Shown here: positions 1-4,466 of the stretch, in pieces
Layout: the number at the start of each line of letters is the position of its first letter
Position numbering within the stretch: the stretch's first letter is position 1
DNA from: Candidatus Omnitrophota bacterium
GTDB taxonomy: Bacteria > Omnitrophota > Omnitrophia > Omnitrophales > Aquincolibacteriaceae
Reading direction: 5' to 3'
DNA length: 5,505 nucleotides
NCBI GenBank assembly: GCA_023247135.1
Contig: JAHFHB010000145.1
Coordinates: 1 to 5,505, forward strand
Position numbers and translations under genes: made by a program
The notes under the pieces: model-generated
Seen by the model: only the letters and a program-made list of their open reading frames with translations
What the model was told of the DNA's origin: nothing
Databases searched by the model: none

Positions 1-86
1 CGGAATTGCTGGCGAAATCTGCCATGCGCCTGTGTTCCCACAAGATTCCGTTTCGCACAAAATTCGTGAAGCGCACGGGAGTTTAA
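1..86 (+). CDS. rplP: Large-subunit ribosomal protein L16, C-terminal end (partial)
   Basis: This is the last 27 codons of a gene that begins left of the window. The first complete codon is at position 3 and the TAA stop is at 84-86. The readable end, ELLAKSAMRLCSHKIPFRTK followed by FVKRTGV, matches the C-terminus of L16, where a helix rich in Ala/Leu is followed by a 'K(L/I)P.(K/R)T.FV' strand. L16 belongs to the 50S subunit and helps to organise the A-site region around 23S rRNA. It normally lies directly before rpmC in the S10 operon, which agrees with the next gene here. Only two bases (87-88) separate its stop from the rpmC start, and the rpmC ribosome binding site lies inside its last codons, so the two are probably translationally coupled. 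The fragment is short, so the call rests on both the motif and the gene order. Confidence 0.9.
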   Translation, partial: ELLAKSAMRLCSHKIPFRTKFVKRTGV

Positions 87-88
87 TC

Positions 89-286
89 ATGGCTAAAGCG
101 GAAGAATTAAGATTGTTGGGCGCCGATGAGCTTACAGAAAAGCTCGGTCAGCTGAAGAAGTCGCTGATGCAGCACCGGTTCCAGGCGAAAACCGGAAAAC
201 TCGAGACCAAATCTGTTATCAAGATTATCAAGCATGACATCGCCAGAACTTTGACCGTGATGAACGAAAAGAAGAATCAAAAGTAA
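89..286 (+). CDS. rpmC: Large-subunit ribosomal protein L29
   Basis: The product is a 65-residue protein, the usual length for L29, which forms a two-helix hairpin near the peptide exit tunnel of the 50S subunit and helps form the docking area for trigger factor and SRP. The family pattern is clear: an N-terminal 'EELRLLGADEL' helix, then 'HRFQAKTGKLE' at about residues 29-39 (family consensus LRFQ.ATGQLE), then a second basic helix ending in 'IARTLTVMNEKK'. The ATG at 89 is chosen because GGGAG at 77-81 lies seven bases upstream and the protein then begins MAKAEELR, as in the family. An in-frame GTG at 32 would add 19 unrelated residues that overlap rplP. The stop is TAA at 284-286, and 20 bases separate it from rpsQ. 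Confidence 0.96.
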   Translation: MAKAEELRLLGADELTEKLGQLKKSLMQHRFQAKTGKLETKSVIKIIKHDIARTLTVMNEKKNQK

Positions 287-306
287 CATTCGGATTGAGG
301 TAGAAC

Positions 307-567
307 GTGGAAACTAATACCAAGACAGAGCATAAAGGGCAGACGCGCGAAGGCGTCGTTGTCAGCGATAAAATGGATAAAACCAGAGTCGTTGAAGTGA
401 CGCGTTTGATCACGCATGCGCAGTACGGAAAAATTATCCGCCGCAAAATCAAATACTCTGTGCATGATGAAAAAAACGAATCGAAGGCCGGCAACAAGGT
501 CAGTATCATTCAGACCCGCCCGATTTCGAAGACGAAGCGCTGGCGCCTCATTAAGGTGTTGTCATGA
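307..567 (+). CDS. rpsQ: Small-subunit ribosomal protein S17
   Basis: The product is an 86-residue S17, an OB-fold protein that binds 16S rRNA early in 30S assembly. Visible family motifs are 'GVVVSDKMDKTRVVEV' at residues 16-31, 'YGKIIRRKIKYSVHDEKN' at 40-57, and the C-terminal 'TRPISKTKRWRLIKVLS'. The signature stretch GD.(V/I).I.(E/Q)TRP(L/I)S is present, but its Asp is Asn here (residue 63, 'GNKVSI'). That is a mild departure that need not affect function. The start is GTG at 307, not ATG. It is supported by GAGG at 297-300 with a six-base spacer and by lack of a better in-frame start. About 12 polar residues precede the conserved core, which is ordinary. The TGA stop (565-567) overlaps the rplN start as ATGA. 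Confidence 0.96.
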   Translation: METNTKTEHKGQTREGVVVSDKMDKTRVVEVTRLITHAQYGKIIRRKIKYSVHDEKNESKAGNKVSIIQTRPISKTKRWRLIKVLS

Positions 568-932
568 TTCAAATTCGCTCCATCCTTCAAATTGCGGATA
601 ACAGCGGGGCCAAAAAGGCGTCGATGATCGGCGTCATTGGCCGGCATGGCAAGAAGACGGCCGAAGTGGGTGATGTGATTACCGCGTCTGTGAAGGAAGC
701 GCTGCCGCGGGGCGGTGTGAAAAAGGGCGAGGTGGTGAAGGCCGTAGTCGTTCGGACGCGTTCGCCGATCAAGCGCAAAGACGGATCGATCATCAAATTT
801 TCCTCCAATGCGCTTGTTTTAATTGATAACCAGAAGAATCCCAGAGGAACGCGTATTTTTGGACCCGTTGCGCGGGAATTGCGCGACCGGCAGTTCACCA
901 AGATTATCTCGCTGGCGCCTGAGGTGCTCTGA
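564..932 (+). CDS. rplN: Large-subunit ribosomal protein L14
   Basis: The product is 122 residues long, the standard length for L14. L14 is a universally conserved five-stranded barrel protein of the 50S subunit; it contacts L19 and helps to form an intersubunit bridge with 16S rRNA. The N-terminus MIQIRSILQIADNSGAKKAS is textbook L14. The family signature appears at about residues 60-86 (AVVVRTRSPIKRKDGS, then FSSNALVLID). The end 'GTRIFGPVARELRDRQFTKI' followed by 'ISLAPEVL' is also diagnostic. The ATG overlaps the rpsQ stop by four bases (ATGA). AAGGTG at 553-558 lies five bases upstream as ribosome binding site. The TGA stop at 930-932 shares its last base with the rplX ATG (TGATG). Both overlaps suggest coupled translation. 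Nothing about the sequence is unusual. Confidence 0.98.
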   Translation: MIQIRSILQIADNSGAKKASMIGVIGRHGKKTAEVGDVITASVKEALPRGGVKKGEVVKAVVVRTRSPIKRKDGSIIKFSSNALVLIDNQKNPRGTRIFGPVARELRDRQFTKIISLAPEVL

Positions 933-1240
933 TGAAGCTCAAGAAGAATGATAACGTGATCGTCATTAGCGGCAAAGACCGCGGTAAAAAAGGGAAAATC
1001 CTTAAGGTTTTTCCAACCAAGGAATCTGTGATTGTGGAGAAAATTAACTATCAGACCATCTATTTGAGACGCAGCCAGGAGAACCCGCAGGGCGGCGTTT
1101 CAAAAATGGAGTGCCCGATCCACGTGTCAAAGCTGATGCTTGTATGCCCGCGCACAGGGGAAGCGACGCGTGTGGGTTACTCAAAGCTTGCCGATGGCGT
1201 TAAACAGCGGATTGCGAAAAAATCCGGCGAAATTTTGTGA
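932..1240 (+). CDS. rplX: Large-subunit ribosomal protein L24
   Basis: The product is a 102-residue L24, one of the proteins that initiates 50S assembly by binding the 5' region of 23S rRNA; it later sits near the exit tunnel. A KOW motif occupies roughly residues 5-32 ('DNVIVISGKDRGKKGKILKV', with the invariant Gly before the basic loop). It is followed by 'RRSQENPQGGVSKMECPIHV' at about 46-65, which matches the family's QENPQGG...E.PIHVS stretch, and by 'CPRTGEATRVGY'. GAGGTG at 921-926, inside the end of rplN, serves as ribosome binding site, and the start overlaps the rplN stop by one base. The stop TGA is at 1238-1240, followed by a seven-base gap before rplE. Confidence 0.97.
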   Translation: MKLKKNDNVIVISGKDRGKKGKILKVFPTKESVIVEKINYQTIYLRRSQENPQGGVSKMECPIHVSKLMLVCPRTGEATRVGYSKLADGVKQRIAKKSGEIL

Positions 1241-1247
1241 GCGTGTC

Positions 1248-1847
1248 ATGACAAAGACAGCAAATAAGGTTCCGAATTTGTTGGTGAAGTACAGGAAAGA
1301 AGTTTCGCCTGCGCTGATGAAGGAATTCGACTACTCGAATATTATGGAAGTTCCCAAGCTGGACAAGGTCGTCATCAATATGGGAATCAAAGAAGGGCGC
1401 GAAGACGTGAAAGTACTTGAACACGTCGTCGGAGAGCTGGCGCTGATTTCCGGGCAGAAACCGCTTATCACCAAGGCGAAAAAATCAATTTCAAGTTTCA
1501 AGCTCCGCCAGGGGCAGTCGATCGGCGCAAAAGTGACGCTGCGGCGCGCGCGCATGTACGAATTCCTGGACCGGCTTTTTACGATCGCCATGCCGCGCAT
1601 CCGCGACTTTCGCGGGTACAGCGATCGCAGTTTTGACGGCCGGGGCAATTACACGCTGGGTATTCAGGAACAGATCATTTTTCCGGAAGTGGAATTTGAC
1701 AAGGTTAAAAAGACGCAGGGCATGGACGTGACTTTTGTGACGACGGCCAAGACTGATCCGGAAGCCAAGCGGCTGCTTGAGCTGCTCGGGCTGCCGTTCG
1801 TTAAAAAACAACAGACTGAAACTCAGGGAGCTCAAGCGAATGGCTAA
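1248..1847 (+). CDS. rplE: Large-subunit ribosomal protein L5
   Basis: The product is 199 residues of L5, which binds 5S rRNA with L18 in the central protuberance of the 50S subunit and contacts the P-site tRNA. Evidence is the N-terminal 'LDKVVINMGIKEG' strand (38-50), the family signature 'LALISGQKPLITKAKKS' (64-80), 'KLRQGQSIGAKVTLR' (85-99) and 'RDFRGYSDRSFDGRGNYTLG' (119-138), ending in 'LLELLGLPFVKK'. It is about 15-20 residues longer than the common 179-180: a few extra residues at the N-terminus and a polar, Gln-rich tail after about residue 183 (QQTETQGAQANG). The ATG at 1248 is preferred over an in-frame start at 1140, which would lie deep inside rplX. Its ribosome binding site is weak (GTGAG near the rplX stop), so reinitiation after rplX is plausible. 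The last eight bases overlap rpsN. Confidence 0.97.
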   Translation: MTKTANKVPNLLVKYRKEVSPALMKEFDYSNIMEVPKLDKVVINMGIKEGREDVKVLEHVVGELALISGQKPLITKAKKSISSFKLRQGQSIGAKVTLRRARMYEFLDRLFTIAMPRIRDFRGYSDRSFDGRGNYTLGIQEQIIFPEVEFDKVKKTQGMDVTFVTTAKTDPEAKRLLELLGLPFVKKQQTETQGAQANG

Positions 1848-2025
1848 GACTTGTTTGGTCGTGAAGCAGAAAAGAAAGTCGAAGTTTCCCGTGCGCGCTT
1901 ACCATCGTTGCCGCACTTGCGGACGTTCAGGCGGTTTTATCAGAAAATTTGCCCTTTGCCGTATTTGTTTTCGTGAGCTCGCTGTGACCGGGGTGATCCC
2001 CGGTGTGACGCGTTCCAGCTGGTAA
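1840..2025 (+). CDS. rpsN: Small-subunit ribosomal protein S14, zinc-binding (C+) type
   Basis: The product is a 61-residue S14 of the short zinc-ribbon type; the paralogue without zinc is about 90-100 residues. S14 lies in the head of the 30S subunit. The four zinc ligands are visible as CRTC (C24, C27) and CRIC (C40, C43), with the canonical surroundings 'RAYHRCRTCGRSGGFIRKF' and 'CRICFRELAVTGVIPGVTRS' ending in SW. The family end is often GVKKASW; here it is GVTRSSW. The ATG at 1840 lies inside the end of rplE in another frame, with GGGAG at 1826-1830 nine bases upstream. An earlier in-frame start at 1777 would add 21 residues not found in the family. In zinc-regulated bacteria the C+ gene is the housekeeping copy that sits in the spc operon, as here. 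Confidence 0.97.
   Translation: MAKTCLVVKQKRKSKFPVRAYHRCRTCGRSGGFIRKFALCRICFRELAVTGVIPGVTRSSW
1987..2004 (+). other. Perfect GC-rich hairpin inside the 3' end of rpsN
   Basis: ACCGGGG (1987-1993) pairs exactly with CCCCGGT (1998-2004) around a TGAT loop, giving seven uninterrupted base pairs. It encodes the conserved TGVIPG part of S14, so it may come only from codon choice. Its right arm can pair instead with bases 2045-2054 before rpsH, so I record it as a possible part of an alternating RNA structure. A role is inferred, not shown. Confidence 0.4.
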
Positions 2026-2031
2026 TCATTT

Positions 2032-2055
2032 GCTCCGGCGCAGGCGCGCCGGGGT
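2032..2055 (+). promoter_or_regulatory. Hairpin in the rpsN-rpsH leader, just before the rpsH ribosome binding site
   Basis: CCGGCGC (2035-2041) and GCGCCGG (2046-2052) form a perfect seven-base-pair stem with an AGGC loop. Three more pairs extend it (T-G, C-G, G-T), to ten in all. It begins seven bases after the rpsN stop and ends six bases before the rpsH GGAGG sequence. There is no T run after it, so it is not a classical intrinsic terminator. It could affect rpsH translation, protect or mark an RNA cleavage point, or bind a regulator. S8 is a known translational repressor of this operon in E. coli, but at another site. No function is proven. Confidence 0.45.
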
Positions 2056-2061
2056 TATGGG

Positions 2062-2066
2062 GGAGG
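2062..2066 (+). promoter_or_regulatory. Strong Shine-Dalgarno sequence of rpsH
   Basis: GGAGG (within GGGAGGAAAG at 2061-2070) lies five bases before the ATG at 2072. It is the strongest ribosome binding site in the window, and it decides the rpsH start against in-frame TTG at 2030 and ATG at 2057, which have none at a suitable distance. Confidence 0.85.
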
Positions 2067-2071
2067 AAAGC

Positions 2072-2470
2072 ATGTCTTGTTCAGATTTTGTTGCAGATTT
2101 TTTAACGGTGATTCGTAACGCCGCCACAGCCCGCAAAGATGTGGTGACGCTGCCTGCCTCGAAGACCTGTGCGGGCATTGCAGCCATCTTGAAAGAAGAA
2201 GGTTTCATTGAGAATTACAAAGAGTTTTCTGAGGGTGCTAAAAAGTTCATCCGTGTTCATCTGAAATATCTGCGGGGGCGCAAGCCGGCCATTCAGGGAA
2301 TTCAGAAGGTTTCTACGCCGGGCCGCCGGGTTTATTCCGCATCCAGCGCCATCCGCAGAATCCGCGGCGGATTGGGCGTTGCGATTATATCGACGCCCAA
2401 GGGGATTTTAACGGACCGGCGGGCCCGCGAAGAAAAAGTCGGCGGAGAAATTATTTGTTCGGTTTGGTAA
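2072..2470 (+). CDS. rpsH: Small-subunit ribosomal protein S8
   Basis: The product is a 132-residue S8, the usual length. S8 binds the central domain of 16S rRNA early in 30S assembly, and in E. coli it also represses translation of the spc operon. The N-terminal 'DFVADFLTVIRNA' helix (5-17) corresponds to the family's D.IADMLTRIRN. 'LKEEGFIENYK' (40-50) and 'VSTPGRRVY' (80-88) follow, and the S8 signature 'GVAIISTPKGILTDRRAR' is at about 101-118, ending with GGEIICSVW. The Ser-Thr-x-x-G core that recognises rRNA is intact. The start at 2072 is fixed by the strong GGAGG and by the family N-terminus. It follows rpsN by 46 bases, the largest gap in the window, which carries a hairpin. The gap to rplF is 30 bases. 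Confidence 0.97.
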   Translation: MSCSDFVADFLTVIRNAATARKDVVTLPASKTCAGIAAILKEEGFIENYKEFSEGAKKFIRVHLKYLRGRKPAIQGIQKVSTPGRRVYSASSAIRRIRGGLGVAIISTPKGILTDRRAREEKVGGEIICSVW

Positions 2471-2500
2471 CCCCTCACCGGCGAGAAAGAGCGATCCATT

Positions 2501-3037
2501 ATGTCTAGAATCGGTAAAAAACCTATTGTGATTCCAAGCGGGGTCAAGGTGCAGGTCACCGGATCCAAGCTGAATGTTCAGGGCCCGAAGGGCAAGCTGG
2601 ACGTTGAAATTCACCCGAGAGTCAAGATCAATGTGCAGCCGACCCAGATCGAGGTTAGCCGCAACACGGATATCCGCATGGATCGCGCACTGCACGGCCT
2701 GTTCCGGAGCCTGATTCAAAATATGATCATCGGCGTGACGGAAGGTTATAAAAAAGAGTTGGAACTTGAAGGGGTTGGTTTTAAGGCGGCTGTGAAAGGG
2801 AAGTTTGTCAATCTTCTGCTGGGTTATACGCATCCGATCGATTACCCCATTCCTGAAGGGATCACGGTTGTTTGTCCAAAGCCGACACAGGTTACGGTGA
2901 CGGGGACCAATAAGCAGATGGTTGGGCAGGTCGCAGCCGATATTCGCGCATTTCATAAGCCGGAGCCTTACAAGGGTAAGGGCGTTCATTACGTCGGTGA
3001 AGTCATTCGCCGTAAACAGGGTAAAACGGTAGGTTAA
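2501..3037 (+). CDS. rplF: Large-subunit ribosomal protein L6
   Basis: The product is a 178-residue L6, typical in length. L6 has two similar alpha-beta domains and binds 23S rRNA near the factor-binding site and the sarcin-ricin loop. The N-terminus MSRIGKKPIVIPSGVKV and the following 'LNVQGPKGKLDVEIHP' are classic for domain 1. In domain 2, 'GYKKELELEGVGFKA' and 'LLLGYTHPIDYPIPEGI' are clear. The C-terminal L6 signature 'PEPYKGKGVHYVGEVIRRKQ' begins at about residue 154. The ribosome binding site is modest (GAGAAAG at 2483-2489). The stop TAA is at 3035-3037, and ten bases separate it from rplR. No part of the domain structure is missing or out of place. Confidence 0.98.
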   Translation: MSRIGKKPIVIPSGVKVQVTGSKLNVQGPKGKLDVEIHPRVKINVQPTQIEVSRNTDIRMDRALHGLFRSLIQNMIIGVTEGYKKELELEGVGFKAAVKGKFVNLLLGYTHPIDYPIPEGITVVCPKPTQVTVTGTNKQMVGQVAADIRAFHKPEPYKGKGVHYVGEVIRRKQGKTVG

Positions 3038-3047
3038 GGCGGGGGCT

Positions 3048-3410
3048 ATGCTTAAAAAAGAACTTGGGCGGATCAAGCGTCATAACAGACTTCGCAAAAA
3101 GGTGATTGGAACGCCTGAAAGACCGCGCGTCAGCGTGCATCGTTCGCTGAAGAATCTCTATGTTCAGGCGATTGATGATACCGCTCAAAAAACACTGGCC
3201 TCTTGTTCGACGCAGTGTGAACCGGTTATTAAAGCCGGCGCGAAAAGCGGCGGAAATTTGAAAGCGGCGCACCAGCTTGGACTTGCTTTTGGAGCGATTT
3301 TAAAAGAAAAAGGCTTGGGCAAAGTCTCTTTCGATCGCGGCGGGTATCTTTATCATGGACGAGTTAAGGCGCTGGCCGATGCGCTCAGGGAAGTGGGGAT
3401 ACAGGTATGA
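3048..3410 (+). CDS. rplR: Large-subunit ribosomal protein L18
   Basis: The product is a 120-residue L18, of usual length. L18 binds 5S rRNA with L5 in the 50S central protuberance. The N-terminus is short and very basic (KRHNRLRKKVIGTPERPRVS), followed by 'VHRSLKNLYVQAIDD' (30-44), which matches the family's V.RS.KHIYAQVIDD. The C-terminal part 'FDRGGYLYHGRVKALADALR' begins at about residue 95 and is diagnostic. Two cysteines (C53, C57) occur in the variable middle, where many homologues have Ala/Ser/Thr; I attach no function to them. A G-rich stretch (GGCGGGGG, 3038-3045) precedes the ATG. The TGA stop at 3408-3410 overlaps the rpsE ATG at 3407, so coupling is likely. Confidence 0.97.
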   Translation: MLKKELGRIKRHNRLRKKVIGTPERPRVSVHRSLKNLYVQAIDDTAQKTLASCSTQCEPVIKAGAKSGGNLKAAHQLGLAFGAILKEKGLGKVSFDRGGYLYHGRVKALADALREVGIQV

Positions 3411-4000
3411 CGACCGAGAACCAAAATAAAACAGACCCGCGTGCGAACAAGCCTGCGGGAGCTCCGATGTTTCAGGGCCCGAGGAATCAGGGTTTTTCTG
3501 CGGGCGCGCCGAAACAGCCGGCGCCGGGTGAAATGGCTTTTGAAAAAGTGATTCAGATCAACCGCTGCGCCAAGGTTGTCAAGGGCGGCAAACGGTTTCA
3601 TTTCAGCGCACTCGTCATTGTCGGCAACGGAACGGGCGAAATTGGATTTGCAATCGGCAAAGCCAGCGAAGTGGCTGATTCTATCCGCAAGGCGCTTTCA
3701 GCCGCGCGTAAACGCAAATTAAAAATCATTCTGAAAGGGACGACGATCCCGCACGAAGTTCTGGGGCGCTACGGAGCGGCAAGGGTTATGCTAAAACCTG
3801 CCATGGCCGGAACCGGCGTCATTGCGGGGGGCGCGGTTCGCGCCGTCTGCGAATCTTGCGGGATCAAGGACATTCTTACAAAAAATCTTGGTAGTGATAA
3901 TGCCATTAATGTTCTGAAGGCGACCGTGGATGGCTTGATGCAGCTTTCTGACCGGCGGCTTCGCCACGATGAGACACAGTTGGAGACACAAAAAGCATGA
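3407..4000 (+). CDS. rpsE: Small-subunit ribosomal protein S5 with an N-terminal extension
   Basis: The product is a 197-residue S5, a 30S protein at the mRNA entry side that affects decoding accuracy. The N-terminal S5 RNA-binding domain (about 46-109) contains 'VIQINRCAKVVKGGKRFHFS' and 'ALVIVGNGTGEIGFAIGKAS'. The C-terminal domain (about 121-185) contains 'RVMLKPAMAGTGVIAGGAVR' and 'DNAINVLKATVDGL'. Before the core is a tail of about 45 residues, low in complexity and rich in Pro, Gly, Ala, Gln and Asn; E. coli S5 has only about ten there. The start at 3407 is supported by the ATGA overlap with rplR and a G-rich stretch (3391-3399). The Met codons at 3467 and 3533 are alternatives, and a start at 3533 would give a normal-length S5, so the tail's translation is not certain. 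The gene overlaps rplO by four bases, without the rpmD usual in E. coli and Bacillus. Confidence 0.96.
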   Translation: MTTENQNKTDPRANKPAGAPMFQGPRNQGFSAGAPKQPAPGEMAFEKVIQINRCAKVVKGGKRFHFSALVIVGNGTGEIGFAIGKASEVADSIRKALSAARKRKLKIILKGTTIPHEVLGRYGAARVMLKPAMAGTGVIAGGAVRAVCESCGIKDILTKNLGSDNAINVLKATVDGLMQLSDRRLRHDETQLETQKA

Positions 4001-4431
4001 GACCGAAGCTGGCGTACAAGAAAAATAAAAAAAGAATTGGCCGCGGCATTGGTTCCGGTCATGGCAAGACCTCCACGCGGGGCCATAAAGGGCAGCGTGC
4101 CCGCTCTGGCGCCGGCGCTCGAATTCGCCCGGGGTTTGAGGGCGGCCAGAATCCTCTTTACCGCCGTCTGCCCAAACGCGGGTTTAACAACGCCTCGTTC
4201 CAGGAAGATCTGGCTATTGTGAATCTTGATAAAATCGAAGCGCTTGGACTTCTGGAAGTCTCCCCTCAAATTCTCAAAGAGCATGGCTTGATTCGTAAAT
4301 CGGGAGATAAGGTTAAGATTTTGGGCAATGGTACGCTGAGCAAATCGGTGACCGTGAAGGCGCATCAATTCAGCGATTCCGCTAAACAGAAAATCGAGAA
4401 AGCAAAAGGCACGGCCGTTGTTCTGCAATAA
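3997..4431 (+). CDS. rplO: Large-subunit ribosomal protein L15
   Basis: The product is a 144-residue L15, normal in length. L15 binds 23S rRNA in the late stage of 50S assembly. The Gly/Arg/Lys-rich N-terminal arm is clear (RIGRGIGSGHGKTSTRGHKG, about residues 13-32), followed by 'GFEGGQNPLYRRLPKRGF' (46-63). The C-terminal L15 signature spans about 105-138 (KVKILGNGTLSK, then SDSAKQKIEKAKG). The usual 'M.L..L.PAEG' opening is replaced by the shorter MRPKLAYKKNKK. The ATGA overlap with rpsE and TGGAGA at 3981-3986 fix the start, so I do not think the true start is missed. The gene follows rpsE directly, where many bacteria have rpmD between the two. The TAA stop is at 4429-4431, 35 bases before secY. 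Confidence 0.97.
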   Translation: MRPKLAYKKNKKRIGRGIGSGHGKTSTRGHKGQRARSGAGARIRPGFEGGQNPLYRRLPKRGFNNASFQEDLAIVNLDKIEALGLLEVSPQILKEHGLIRKSGDKVKILGNGTLSKSVTVKAHQFSDSAKQKIEKAKGTAVVLQ

Positions 4432-4466
4432 CGCCGGCGCTTCAGCTTCCGCAATAAAATAGATCT
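4432..4466 (+). promoter_or_regulatory. rplO-secY gap with a possible -10 element and no Shine-Dalgarno sequence
   Basis: The 35-base gap contains a palindrome, CGCCGGCG (4432-4439), and an AT-rich end. No purine-rich ribosome binding site is seen before the secY ATG at 4467. TAAAAT (4455-4460) resembles a bacterial -10 hexamer and ends six bases before the ATG, the spacing expected if a leaderless secY mRNA started at or near the ATG. No -35 match stands out at 16-18 bases. Read-through from rplO remains the default explanation, and the promoter is only a possibility. Confidence 0.2.

Noticed and set aside
1140..1247. Longer rplE starting at 1140
   Set aside because: It would overlap rplX by 101 bases and add 36 residues not seen in L5. 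The ATG at 1248 gives the normal N-terminus.
1236..1260. E. coli-like S8 repressor site at the rplX-rplE junction
   Set aside because: The gap is only seven bases, and I see no 16S helix-21-like double helix with internal loop there.
2026..2071. Intrinsic terminator between rpsN and rpsH
   Set aside because: The hairpin is GC-rich but is followed by GGTTATGGGGGAGG and not by a T run, and the operon clearly continues.
3036..3047. G-rich bases between rplF and rplR as a regulatory element
   Set aside because: Twelve bases with no pairing partner nearby; they are best explained as a G-rich ribosome binding site.
2408..3076. Open frame of 222 codons on the minus strand opposite rpsH end and rplF
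   Set aside because: It lies antisense to a clear rplF, its translation shows no family pattern, and it is explained by the codon use of the plus strand.
3769..4428. Open frame of 219 codons on the minus strand opposite rpsE and rplO
   Set aside because: Both sense genes are certain, and the antisense protein is Arg/Ala/Ser-rich with no recognisable domain, as expected for a shadow frame in GC-rich sequence.
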